This document shows, piece after piece, positions 1 to 7,246 of a DNA stretch of 15,174 nucleotides (position 1 is its first letter; each line of letters begins with the position of its first letter). Origin of the DNA: Spirochaetaceae bacterium (GTDB lineage Bacteria > Spirochaetota > Spirochaetia > DSM-27196 > SKKC01); the NCBI GenBank assembly GCA_003554375.1, contig PWGF01000386.1:1-15174 (forward strand). Reading direction: 5' to 3'. Made by a program: the position numbers and the translations under genes. Below the pieces are notes generated by a model. That model was not told the DNA's origin. It made no database searches and saw only the letters and a program-made list of their open reading frames with translations.

Positions 1-1362
1 ACCTCGCCGGCGGAGCCCTCGGAGCCTGAAGCGGAGGAGGGCACATTCGCGGCAGTGGCCGAACAGGTTCTGCCGGTTGTCGTGGACGTCGACGTCGTGG
101 AAGTGGTAGAGCCGGAGACCGAAGGGTTTTCGCCGTTCGATTTCTTCTTCGGTCCGGATGAGCGGGAGGACTTCGCACCTGAGGAGTTCGAGCGCCCTGG
201 AATCGGCTCAGGCGTGATCGTCCGGCAACAAGGCGACACGGTCTACGTGTTGACTAACAACCATGTGGTCGGCGACGCCGACGATATCACGCTCAGCCTG
301 CATGACGGCCGTCAATTCTCCGCTGAGGTAGTAGGCGGCGACGAGCGGCTCGACCTGGCGCTTCTCTCTTTCGAGACGAAAGAGGATATGCCGGTTGCCT
401 CGTTGGGAAACTCCAATGAGATCACCGTAGGCGACTGGGTTATGGCCGTCGGCAATCCGTTCGGATTCGAGTCCACGGTTACCGCGGGGATTATAAGCGC
501 AACCGGCCGCCGAGCCGAAGGACTGGGAGCCGCTCAACTCCCGGAGTTGACGGACTTCATCCAGACCGATGCCGCTATCAACCCCGGGAACTCCGGTGGT
601 GCCCTGGTGAACATGGACGGTGAGATAATCGGCATCAACACGTGGATCGCCGGAAGCCAAGCCGGCGGAAACGTCGGGCTCGGATTCGCGATTCCCATCA
701 ACAACGCCGCGGACGCTATCGATCAGTTCATCGAGGAAGGTCGCATCGTATACGGCTGGCTCGGAGTGAGCATCTCGGACACCGATAGCGAGCAGCTGAT
801 GCCTCTCTTCCAGGACCTCGGCGTTGCTAACGAGCCGGGCTCGCTCGTGCTCAACGTGCATCGCGACTCCCCAGGCGGACGTGACGGACTCCGGCCGGGC
901 GACTTGGTTGTCGAAGTAGCCGGTGAGACGATCGAGAGCACGTTCGAGCTTCAGCGGGAGATCGGAAACATCCCTCCTGGTCAGACGCGTCCCATCACGG
1001 TGGTGCGACAGGGAGAGGAGCACACGTTCGACGTGACGTTGGATGAGCGGGCTCCGGAAGATGAGGTGCGGGCCCGCACGGACATATGGCCCGGCTTCAC
1101 GGCAATGCCGTTGGAAGACGCCATCCGGGATGCTCAACAGATTCCGGGCGGCGTAGACGGGGCCGTCGTCGTTGACGTCACGCCGGATTCTCCCGCGGCA
1201 CAAGGCGGGCTGCGACCGTCGGACGTTATCGTCTCCGTCGACGGCGAACCGGTGGAGTCGGCACGAGACCTCTACGCGCTTCTTGCCGAGGACACGGGTA
1301 CGCGAGAGCTCCGCGTTAACCGCGGCGGCCAGGAGGTGAGCGCGACGCTTCCCGGTTTCTGA
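1..1362 (+). CDS. htrA: DegP/HtrA-family periplasmic serine protease with two PDZ domains (5' end cut by window)
   Basis: The reading frame is open from base 1, so the signal peptide and true start lie outside the window. The first 18 residues are an acidic, Pro/Glu-rich linker; the GTG at 55 is therefore probably internal. Counting from the first codon in the window, the trypsin-like triad is His88 (TNNHVV), Asp118 (LDLALL) and Ser198 in GNSGGAL. The oxyanion region and the conserved VGNPFGFESTVTAGI stretch are intact. Two PDZ domains follow at about 252-349 (GWLGVSI onward) and 362-451. This is the DegP/DegQ/DegS architecture: an oligomeric protease or chaperone that removes misfolded envelope proteins. 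Having two PDZ domains fits DegP/DegQ rather than the single-PDZ DegS. The gene ends 282 bases before the next start and is followed by a strong stem-loop, so it is probably not co-transcribed with the transporter genes. Which paralogue it is cannot be told from the window. Confidence 0.96.
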   Translation, partial: TSPAEPSEPEAEEGTFAAVAEQVLPVVVDVDVVEVVEPETEGFSPFDFFFGPDEREDFAPEEFERPGIGSGVIVRQQGDTVYVLTNNHVVGDADDITLSLHDGRQFSAEVVGGDERLDLALLSFETKEDMPVASLGNSNEITVGDWVMAVGNPFGFESTVTAGIISATGRRAEGLGAAQLPELTDFIQTDAAINPGNSGGALVNMDGEIIGINTWIAGSQAGGNVGLGFAIPINNAADAIDQFIEEGRIVYGWLGVSISDTDSEQLMPLFQDLGVANEPGSLVLNVHRDSPGGRDGLRPGDLVVEVAGETIESTFELQREIGNIPPGQTRPITVVRQGEEHTFDVTLDERAPEDEVRARTDIWPGFTAMPLEDAIRDAQQIPGGVDGAVVVDVTPDSPAAQGGLRPSDVIVSVDGEPVESARDLYALLAEDTGTRELRVNRGGQEVSATLPGF

Positions 1363-1371
1363 TCTTTGCGC

Positions 1372-1432
1372 GTCGCCGGCATTCTCCCCTAGCGGCCCCG
1401 GGCTTCATGAGCACCCGGGGCCGCCGGGCGAC
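1372..1432 (+). terminator. Two-tier stem-loop after htrA, no U-tract
   Basis: An inner perfect 11-bp stem pairs 1392-1402 (gcggccccggg) with 1414-1424 around an 11-base loop. An outer 6-bp stem pairs 1372-1377 (gtcgcc) with 1427-1432 (ggcgac). It begins 10 bases after the htrA stop codon. No run of T follows on either strand, so it is not a classical intrinsic terminator. It could end transcription by another route or protect the mRNA 3' end. Confidence 0.5.
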
Positions 1433-1526
1433 AAGCAAATCACGTTCAGAGACGATCTCCCCTCCTTTCCTTCGCCTCCACGGCCTCCCGAGAGCGGGCT
1501 GAGGCGCTGCACAATCTGCATTCCGC

Positions 1527-1577
1527 GCCGGCAATGACATTTGTCATACCGGCTTTCGTGAACTCGTGACATTCGTC
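1527..1577. promoter_or_regulatory. Operator-like repeats upstream of the sugar permease operon
   Basis: An inverted repeat has atgaca at 1534-1539 and tgtcat at 1542-1547 around tt, flanked by a second layer, gccgg (1527-1531) and ccggc (1549-1553). The 11-base string tgacatttgtc (1535-1545) recurs as tgacattcgtc (1567-1577), 10 of 11 bases identical and 32 bases apart, about three helical turns. Together with the position 70-120 bases upstream of the permease start, this looks like a two-site binding target for a dimeric repressor or activator. The regulator is not in the window and I do not recognise the consensus. The rest of the gap (1433-1644) shows no gene. Confidence 0.4.
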
Positions 1578-1644
1578 TATTCCCAACTTCGGAGAAGCGG
1601 CGCACCATCGTTTTGACAATGCTACAAACGGGAAGGTGTGCCGT

Positions 1645-2760
1645 ATGAGTGACATCACGCAACAGAAGGCTCCATTCAGTTCCCTTACAGACCGGTACCC
1701 AATGCGCGTGCTCCTGGCATTCGGCTCCCTGGCGGTAACTATTGCCATTCTAGGAGGCGGAGCGGCGTTTTTGCAGGACGTCCGCGGCGTTTCCTACATC
1801 GGGATCGCCGGCGTAGGCCTCTTCGTCGGGGTTGTTGGGATCTGGGCGCTATTCTATTCCTTGAACAGCTTGGCGGAGCTGTTCGGTCCGGGGGTGCGGG
1901 ATAGGATCGTACCGTATGTATTCGTGGCTCCAGCCGCTCTCACGCTCGGCTTCTATATTCTCTATCCCGCGGTCCGCACCGTGTGGCTGAGCTTCCTGAG
2001 TCGCCGCGGAGATGAGTTCGTCGGCCTCGCGAACTACGAATACATATTCACCAATCCCGCGATGCTCGTAGTGCTCAGGAATACGCTACTGTGGGTCATA
2101 TTCGTGCCCCTCATGGCAACTGTGGTGGGGTTATTGATCGCGGTGATTGTAGACCGCTTCAAGCCGCGGTGGGAGAAGATCGTCAAGTCGCTTGTCTTCA
2201 TGCCCATGGCCATCTCCTTCGTGGGAGCAAGTATCATCTGGCGCTTTGTCTACTACTTTCGGCCGGCCCATCTGGAGCAGCTCGGGTTACTGAACGCCAT
2301 CGTCACGGCGCTCGGCGGAGACCCGGTTGCGTGGATTACGATCCGACCGTGGAACAACTTCTTGCTGATTTTCATTATGATCTGGCTCCAGACCGGGTTC
2401 GCAATGGTCATCCTCAGCGCGTCGGTCAAGGGAGTCCCGAAGGATCTTCTGGATGCCGCTCGAGTGGACGGAGCAGGGGAGCTGAGCGTCTTCTTCAACG
2501 TGACGATTCCCTACGTCAAAGGCACGATCTTGGTCGTGATGACCACGATTCTCTTCATGGTGCTCAAGATATTCGACGTTGTTTACGTAACCACAAGCGG
2601 ACAGCACGGGACCCACATTGTTGCCTCCCGCATGTACCAGGAGGCATTTGTATACCGAAACTTCGGGCGAGGGAGCGCGCTTGCCGTCTTCCTCTTCGTG
2701 GTGGTGATCCCGTTCATGGTCCGAAACGTGCAGCACATCCGTGAAGCGCGGAGCCAGTAG
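1645..2760 (+). CDS. Sugar ABC transporter permease, CUT1 family (AglF/MalF type)
   Basis: This 371-residue integral membrane protein is one of the two channel-forming subunits of a binding-protein-dependent sugar importer. Two extra N-terminal membrane segments (about 21-42 and 51-73) precede the usual six-segment core that starts near residue 88, giving about eight segments, as in MalF and AglF. The cytoplasmic EAA loop, which docks on the ATPase, is present as DAARVDGAGELSVFFNVTIP near 270-289, with the conserved Gly. The ATG at 1645 is chosen because ggaagg (1631-1636) sits 8 bases ahead of it; the in-frame GTG at 1636 overlaps that ribosome-binding site. The stop codon abuts the next gene's ribosome-binding site. 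The sequence style is closest, from memory, to alpha-glucoside AglF permeases, so the substrate is inferred only. No binding protein or ATPase lies next to it. Confidence 0.93.
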   Translation: MSDITQQKAPFSSLTDRYPMRVLLAFGSLAVTIAILGGGAAFLQDVRGVSYIGIAGVGLFVGVVGIWALFYSLNSLAELFGPGVRDRIVPYVFVAPAALTLGFYILYPAVRTVWLSFLSRRGDEFVGLANYEYIFTNPAMLVVLRNTLLWVIFVPLMATVVGLLIAVIVDRFKPRWEKIVKSLVFMPMAISFVGASIIWRFVYYFRPAHLEQLGLLNAIVTALGGDPVAWITIRPWNNFLLIFIMIWLQTGFAMVILSASVKGVPKDLLDAARVDGAGELSVFFNVTIPYVKGTILVVMTTILFMVLKIFDVVYVTTSGQHGTHIVASRMYQEAFVYRNFGRGSALAVFLFVVVIPFMVRNVQHIREARSQ

Positions 2761-2769
2761 GAGGAGCGT

Positions 2770-3729
2770 ATGTCTGAGAAAAACGGCGGTTCAAATACCC
2801 AAGGCTGGCAACTCCAGGCGGTTGAGCGCCAGCGGCAGATTCGCAAGCACGCCGCGGAAAGTGGAAGCTTCCTCGGCTCGGCACGGGCTGAGATGACGCT
2901 AGGGAAACTGGCGGTACGCCTTTTCGTCCTCGTCATCGTGCTGGTCTGGACCCTCCCCACTCTCGGCGTCTTGGTCAGCTCGCTTCGGACCCCTGCAGCC
3001 ATCAACGCAACCGGCTGGTGGCAAGGACTCTTTCGCTTCTTCGAGTTCGAACAGTGGACCCTTTCGAACTATCGACACGTACTCAGCGCCGACCGAATGG
3101 ACCATGCATTCTTCAATAGTCTGCTGATTACCATTCCCGCTACCGTAATCCCGATTTCGATGGCTGCGTTCGCTGCGTTTTCCATCGCCTGGTTGCGTTT
3201 TCACGGACGGGAGATCCTCTTTGTCATGATCGTCGGATTGCTCGTGGTTCCGCTGCAGATGGCGCTCATCCCGGTGCTCCAGGTGTACACCCGCTACGGC
3301 ATAACGGGCACCTTCTTCGGGATGTGGCTTGCCCACACCGGTTTCGGCTTGCCGCTTGCTACATACATCCTGTACGGCTATATATCGAGCATTCCCAAGT
3401 CCATCCTGGAGTCGGCGCATGCCGACGGTGCGACACCGTGGTTGACGTTTACCAGGCTCGTGCTCCCGTTGTCGATCCCGGCCATAGCCTCGTTCGCCAT
3501 CTTTCAGTTCCTATGGGTCTGGAACGACCTGTTGGTTGCGCTGGTGTTCTTCGGCACCCGGCAACCCATTGTCACAACGCGGCTTGCCGAGCTCGTGGGA
3601 AGCCGAGGGCATACGTGGTACGTTCTTACCGCGGGAGCTTTCGTCTCGATGGTACTGCCGCTGCTGATCTTTTTCTCGCTACAGCGCTACTTCGTTCGCG
3701 GCATGATGGCCGGGGCGGTGAAGGGTTAG
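2770..3729 (+). CDS. Sugar ABC transporter permease, CUT1 family (AglG/MalG type)
   Basis: This 319-residue partner permease pairs with the preceding gene to form the transmembrane channel. A charged cytoplasmic N-terminus of about 45 residues leads into membrane segment 1 (about 46-70). A short periplasmic stretch follows (TPAAINATGWWQGLF), a pattern I associate with AglG-type subunits. The remaining segments follow, with the EAA loop at about 213-232 (ESAHADGATPWLTFTRLVLP). It starts 9 bases after the upstream stop; its Shine-Dalgarno aggagg (2759-2764) overlaps that TAG, so translation of the two is probably coupled. MalG-type proteins are usually 270-390 residues, so the length is normal. 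It converges on the sensor kinase gene across 165 bases that hold a terminator and a direct repeat. The substrate is not determinable here; alpha-glucosides are the leading guess. Confidence 0.93.
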   Translation: MSEKNGGSNTQGWQLQAVERQRQIRKHAAESGSFLGSARAEMTLGKLAVRLFVLVIVLVWTLPTLGVLVSSLRTPAAINATGWWQGLFRFFEFEQWTLSNYRHVLSADRMDHAFFNSLLITIPATVIPISMAAFAAFSIAWLRFHGREILFVMIVGLLVVPLQMALIPVLQVYTRYGITGTFFGMWLAHTGFGLPLATYILYGYISSIPKSILESAHADGATPWLTFTRLVLPLSIPAIASFAIFQFLWVWNDLLVALVFFGTRQPIVTTRLAELVGSRGHTWYVLTAGAFVSMVLPLLIFFSLQRYFVRGMMAGAVKG

Positions 3730-3739
3730 TCCGTTCCGC

Positions 3740-3767
3740 AAAAAAAAAGGCGCCCGTCTCGGGCGCC
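3740..3767 (-). terminator. Intrinsic terminator of the response regulator/kinase operon
   Basis: On the minus strand a 7-bp G+C stem (3767-3761 gggcgcc-type pairing with 3755-3749, loop 3756-3760) is followed directly by nine T (complement of the A run 3740-3748). This is a textbook factor-independent terminator for leftward transcription arriving from the kinase gene. Read rightward the hairpin has no good T run, so it is at best weak for the permease operon. Confidence 0.88.
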
Positions 3768-3798
3768 CTCCCTTGAGCGTTCTTTGGTCGGCTACCCT

Positions 3799-3832
3799 CT
3801 TCAGAGCAGAGCAGCCAAATAGCAGGCGCTAC
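3799..3832. repeat. Direct repeat, copy A (convergent permease/kinase gap)
   Basis: This 34-base copy matches copy B (3871-3898), starting cttcagagcag and ending tagcaggcgctac. It differs by an extra 5 bases (a second agcag unit) and one extra A. The two starts are 72 bases apart. The shared tail holds a small inverted repeat, tagc-aggc-gcta. It lies between the terminator and the kinase stop codon. Confidence 0.8.
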
Positions 3833-3870
3833 GTATACTAAACACGGCTGAGCGAGCGGGCGTGCCGAGT

Positions 3871-3898
3871 CTTCAGAGCAGCCAATAGCAGGCGCTAC
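3871..3898. repeat. Direct repeat, copy B, containing the kinase stop codon
   Basis: This 28-base copy of the element at 3799-3832 overlaps the kinase gene: the stop codon (TAG on the minus strand, 3897-3895) is inside the repeat. On the minus strand both copies therefore begin with TAGCGCCTGCTA. The 38 bases between the copies show no similarity to the flanks, so this is not a simple tandem duplication of a longer unit. Confidence 0.8.
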
Positions 3899-5337
3899 CC
3901 CGTGGCAGCGCTCCGAGCCGACTTCTGTCCGGCTGCCCCTTGCTTCGACCGATATCGACCATCTCCGCCCGGGTGCTCAGGAATGGTGAGCGAAACGACA
4001 GTCCACTCTCCTTCCTGACTCATGGAGAGCTCGCCCCCGTGGAGCCGCACGACGGCAGCTGCAATCGAGAGACCGAGCCCGGAACCTCCCTCGGGACGAC
4101 TGTTCTCACGGCGATAGAGCCGCTCGATGAGCCGGGGGATCTCCTCCGGAGCTACGTAACCAACGTTCGCCACGCGAATCTCCGTCCCGCGGAACGCATC
4201 GGTCTGTTTCTCTTTGGCGCTCACACGGATCTTGCCGGGCGTCGTACCGTACCGCACGGCATTCTGCACGATGTTTCCGAGCGCTCGGTTCAACAGGTGC
4301 TCGTCCGCCTCGATGCGCTCGACTTGCGAGTCGATCGCGATCTCGATCTCCCGCTCGGAAGCTTGCATCTCGAACGTATGCACCACCGAGCGCAAGAGAG
4401 AAGGGAGCAACACCGGACGCACATCCAACCGAAGCTGCGGCGACTCTATGTAACTAAGATCGGTGAGATCACGTACGAGCTTCTCTACTCGAAGCAACTC
4501 GCCGTACACCGAGCGGACCCGTTCGGCGCTCGGCTCCACCACCCCTTCCACCATAGCCTCGAACTGAGACTTCAACGCCGTGATCGGCGTTCGCAGATCG
4601 TGCGAGATATCTTGCGCCCACTGCGTGCGCTGTCGCTCCGAAGCTGCTAGCTGTGCTTCAAGACGCTCCGCACTCTCAGCGATCTCACGGAGCTCTAGAA
4701 TCCCGGTGAGGTTGAACGGCACGTCCCGGTCGCCATCTGCCAGCCGGCGGAGCCCCGCCGCCAACGCGCCCGTACGAGCAGAAAGCGAGCGCGAGTATCC
4801 GTATGCAACGAGCAGCGCAATGAGAAACGAGAGCGTGGCGCCGGTGGTTGCAGAGGTAATGATCTGTTCGATGAACGCACGATTGACCGGGTCAGCCGTA
4901 AACCCTGCCGTATCGACCGCCAAATAGCCGATGGTCTCCCCGGATTGGTCGTCGGATATCTGGACAAAGGCACGTCTGGTTCCAACCGGCTCCGCGCCCG
5001 TCTCCTCCAGCGCAAGCCGTTCGCCACGGCTGTAGTGGAAGACTGGGTCGCCGTGCCGGTCCAAGACTTGCACCGCGGATACTCCCCGCAGGAACGGGAC
5101 CACCGCCTCGTAGATTGTCTCCTCGTCGAGATCTCCCTCTTCGCGGTACGCCTCGGCAATCGCCGGTTGAACAAGCGAGCGGATGGCACGGGTTCGCTGT
5201 ACGTTCCATACGCGAATACTTCGATTGATGCCGAACATGAACACGCCGGCCACCGTAACCAGGAGCAGAAGGAGCGCTCCCAACACCGTGAAGAATGACC
5301 GGGCAAAAAGCGTGTTCATTGTCTTTGGCTCGTACAT
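3895..5337 (-). CDS. Membrane sensor histidine kinase
   Basis: This 480-residue two-component kinase has membrane segments at about 13-36 and 158-181 enclosing a roughly 120-residue extracytoplasmic sensor domain. A HAMP linker follows (about 182-234), then the HisKA phospho-acceptor (WAQDISHDLRTPITALKSQF, His246), the N box (Asn359 in IVQNAVRYG) and the glycine-rich G2 box (GGSGLGLSI near 418-426). The G1 box reads VANVGYVAPEEI, with Asn instead of the usual Asp, a variant known from CusS-like kinases. The ATG at 5337 is preferred because ggagg stands 7 bases before it; the frame runs on to 5460 but that extension (Arg-rich) has no membrane or domain character. It is transcribed after the response regulator across 150 bases. 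The signal sensed is unknown. The C-terminal tail after residue about 450 is Gly/Ser/Lys-rich and lies outside the kinase domain. Confidence 0.94.
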   Translation of the reverse strand: MYEPKTMNTLFARSFFTVLGALLLLLVTVAGVFMFGINRSIRVWNVQRTRAIRSLVQPAIAEAYREEGDLDEETIYEAVVPFLRGVSAVQVLDRHGDPVFHYSRGERLALEETGAEPVGTRRAFVQISDDQSGETIGYLAVDTAGFTADPVNRAFIEQIITSATTGATLSFLIALLVAYGYSRSLSARTGALAAGLRRLADGDRDVPFNLTGILELREIAESAERLEAQLAASERQRTQWAQDISHDLRTPITALKSQFEAMVEGVVEPSAERVRSVYGELLRVEKLVRDLTDLSYIESPQLRLDVRPVLLPSLLRSVVHTFEMQASEREIEIAIDSQVERIEADEHLLNRALGNIVQNAVRYGTTPGKIRVSAKEKQTDAFRGTEIRVANVGYVAPEEIPRLIERLYRRENSRPEGGSGLGLSIAAAVVRLHGGELSMSQEGEWTVVSLTIPEHPGGDGRYRSKQGAAGQKSARSAATG

Positions 5338-5487
5338 CGACGTTCCTCCGGCGGCCCGGACAGGCCCGAACGCGGAGCAATCCGCCGGTAAGGGCTGTAC
5401 CACCCTCCGCCACTCTCGGCGCCGGCGGTCACGCTCGCCGATGGCCTCCCATGCCGGCACACCGTTGCAGACTCCGGTGTCGCGCTG

Positions 5488-6177
5488 CTACTCGCGTCGG
5501 CCGGCGAAACGGTACCCATACCCACGTACAGTTTCGATCCATGGCGCGTCTCCCAGCCGTCCTCGGATGTTGGCAATATGCGTGTCCACGGTGCGTTCCG
5601 ATCCTTCGTAGAGGTACCCCAGGCACTCACCCAAGATCCTCTCGCGCGCGATAGCCTGTCCTTCCCGGTGAGCCAGATACTCCAGTATGTTCCACTCGGC
5701 GTTCGTGAGCTTGAGCTCTTCTCCGTTGACATACGCCTTTCGGGCCACATCATCCAAGGTAAGGCGGTCATTACCACATGTCCAGCGCCCGCCACTCTCC
5801 TCATCACCGTCCCGGTTCTTGTACCGTTTGAGAAGCGCCTGAGCCCGCAAGACCAACTCCTTCGGGGAAAACGGCTTGACCACGTAGTCATCCGCCCCAA
5901 CTTCGAAGCCCGTGATACGATCCGACTCCTGCTGCCGCGCTGTCAGGAACATAATCGGTACGTCGGAGCGCATTCGGATCTCCTTGGCCAGCGTGTACCC
6001 GCTTCCGTCGGGCAACATAATGTCGATAATCACCAGCTCCGGCGGTTGGTGCTCCATCGACTCCAGCACGCCCGTTAACCCGGGAAATTCCAAGACCGAG
6101 TGGTCGTCGAGCTGCAGATATTGGCTGACCGCATCCCGAATCGACTCATTGTCCTCCACGATATAGATTTTCGCCAC
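5488..6177 (-). CDS. OmpR/PhoB-family response regulator
   Basis: This 229-residue transcription factor is controlled by phosphorylation, presumably by the kinase encoded next to it. The receiver domain (1-115) has the acidic pair Glu8-Asp9, phospho-acceptor Asp52 (IIDIMLPDG), switch Thr79 and Lys101 (KPF). The C-terminal half (about 130-226) is a winged-helix DNA-binding domain with the typical LTNAEWNILEYL and GSERTVDTHIANIRGRLG stretches and the terminal VRGYGYRF motif. The start is a GTG at 6177, chosen because cggagg precedes it by 5 bases and the protein then begins AKIYIVEDNE, as expected for the fold. The frame stays open upstream to 6303 but that sequence has no homology I recognise. 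It is the first gene of the leftward kinase operon. Its targets are unknown. Confidence 0.95.
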   Translation of the reverse strand: MAKIYIVEDNESIRDAVSQYLQLDDHSVLEFPGLTGVLESMEHQPPELVIIDIMLPDGSGYTLAKEIRMRSDVPIMFLTARQQESDRITGFEVGADDYVVKPFSPKELVLRAQALLKRYKNRDGDEESGGRWTCGNDRLTLDDVARKAYVNGEELKLTNAEWNILEYLAHREGQAIARERILGECLGYLYEGSERTVDTHIANIRGRLGDAPWIETVRGYGYRFAGRRE

Positions 6178-6298
6178 TTCAGCCTCCGTGCTTCCCAAGG
6201 TAAACGCAGTCGAACCGCCACGGTTCCGCGGCGGCGAAAAACCGCTGAAGCAAGTGCTCACCGCCTCACCACACCGGACAGGCACCCGAACCGTTGGC

Positions 6299-6327
6299 TT
6301 CATACACCAGGCACGCTGCGATATGAT
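6299..6327 (+). promoter_or_regulatory. Candidate promoter facing pcm
   Basis: TTCATA (6299-6304; 4 of 6 to the -35 consensus) and TATGAT (6322-6327; 5 of 6 to the -10 consensus) are separated by 17 bases, in the only AT-rich patch of this region. Transcription from here would give pcm a leader of roughly 235 bases, or drive a separate short RNA. Confidence 0.35.
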
Positions 6328-6456
6328 ATGGTGTCAGGCCCGGACGAATGCCGTGTGCCCCCGGCCTCTGCAAGCTCCGGCCGGCCGCCCTATGACTCCA
6401 GTATACGCGGCGAGCGGCGGCTAGGTCAAAAGAAGGCGGGGCCTCGGGCCAAGAAA

Positions 6457-6484
6457 GGCACCGGTGCATCAATCCGTCGGTGCC
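6457..6484 (-). other. Stem-loop in the pcm upstream region
   Basis: ggcaccg (6457-6463) pairs perfectly with cggtgcc (6478-6484) around a 14-base loop. On the minus strand the stem is followed by tttctt, so it would be a weak leftward terminator lying upstream of the response regulator; on the plus strand it would sit in a pcm leader about 90 bases before the start. Confidence 0.35.
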
Positions 6485-6571
6485 GCCGTACCGGTTCGTT
6501 GGAGATCGCGCGCCGGGGCCCGGCCCGGTTACGGCGATGTTCGGAGTCGCACAGAAATCGGGAACAACTAT

Positions 6572-7195
6572 ATGACTGATGAAGAACTGAAGCAAAGACG
6601 GTACGAAATGGTTCGAGACGACATTCGCGCCCGCGGTGTCACCGATCCTGGCGTGCTTACCGCCATGGAGCGCGTGCCGCGCGAGCAATTCGTGCCCGAG
6701 CGCGAACGCAACAGCGCCTATGACAATCGCCCCCTTCCTATCGGAGAAGGGCAGACGATCTCTCAGCCGTATGTGGTAGCAGTGATGTTGGAGCTGCTCA
6801 GGCTCTCGGGTAACGAACGGGTGCTCGAGATCGGAACCGGGTCAGGCTACCAGACCGCGCTGCTTTCCTATCTCGCCCAAGAGGTCTTCTCGATGGAACG
6901 CCTTGACACGCTTGCGCAACGCGCGCAGCGAATCCTCACCACCTACCCGAATGTCCGTCTCTTCGTCGGCGACGGGTGGCAAGGCTGCCCGGAGCATGCC
7001 CCGTTCGAGCGGATCATCATCTCCGCCGCTCCTCCCTCGCCACCGCAAGCCCTCCTGGAACAGCTTGGCCACGGCGGATTCCTCGTCGCGCCGATCGGCC
7101 ACCAACCCGCCCAAAGGCTCGTCCGAATCCGCCGCGTCGGCTCCGACTACCAGGAGGAAGAGTTCGGCGGGGTGAGCTTCGTACCCATGGTGTGA
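6572..7195 (+). CDS. pcm: Protein-L-isoaspartate O-methyltransferase
   Basis: This 207-residue cytoplasmic enzyme uses S-adenosylmethionine to methylate abnormal L-isoaspartyl residues, starting the repair of aged proteins. The family landmarks are all present: AYDNRPLPIGEGQTISQPYV (about 50-69) for substrate binding, the SAM-binding motif VLEIGTGSGYQ (about 87-97), an acidic residue ending the next strand (SMERLD), and the C-terminal GGVSFVPMV. E. coli Pcm is 208 residues, so the length is right. The ATG at 6572 is chosen for this reason; gggaa sits about 8 bases ahead, a modest ribosome-binding site. The open frame begins earlier (6464) but the added 36 residues are Arg/Gly-rich and unlike the family. 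The last 8 codons, including the stop, lie inside a repeat that recurs 75 bases downstream. Confidence 0.95.
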   Translation: MTDEELKQRRYEMVRDDIRARGVTDPGVLTAMERVPREQFVPERERNSAYDNRPLPIGEGQTISQPYVVAVMLELLRLSGNERVLEIGTGSGYQTALLSYLAQEVFSMERLDTLAQRAQRILTTYPNVRLFVGDGWQGCPEHAPFERIIISAAPPSPPQALLEQLGHGGFLVAPIGHQPAQRLVRIRRVGSDYQEEEFGGVSFVPMV

Positions 7196-7203
7196 CGGTC
7201 ACG
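7172..7203. repeat. Direct repeat, copy A: 3' end of pcm
   Basis: These 32 bases cover the codons for VSFVPMV, the TGA and 8 further bases. They match 7247-7278 at 28 of 32 positions. The end of the unit is a near-palindrome, gtgac-g-gtcac (7192-7202), that spans the stop codon. Confidence 0.85.
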
Positions 7204-7246
7204 TCCAAGGGTGATGGATCATAGAAGCCGGCCTCAGGATGCGCCC

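Larger units (their letters stand above)
6178..6571. other. 394-base divergent intergenic region, no recognised gene
   Basis: This region separates the leftward response regulator from the rightward pcm gene. The frames crossing it are low-quality and Arg-rich. I see no tRNA, SRP RNA, RNase P or tmRNA signature. It holds a candidate rightward promoter (6299-6327), a small stem gaaccg/cggttc (6212-6226) and a 7-bp stem at 6457-6484. An unassigned small RNA or a long pcm leader is possible. Confidence 0.5.

Noticed and set aside
208..1203. Long minus-strand open frame (331 codons) antisense to htrA
   Set aside because: It is a shadow of a GC-rich coding region; the plus-strand frame has the full protease motifs and the antisense translation matches nothing I know.
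1613..1618. Perfect TTGACA before the permease operon
   Set aside because: A -10 at 16-18 bases would fall on or beside the ribosome-binding site and start codon, and no -10-like sequence is there.
5338..5460. N-terminal extension of the sensor kinase to 5460
   Set aside because: The Arg-rich extension precedes a normal membrane-anchored start at 5337 that has its own ggagg site.
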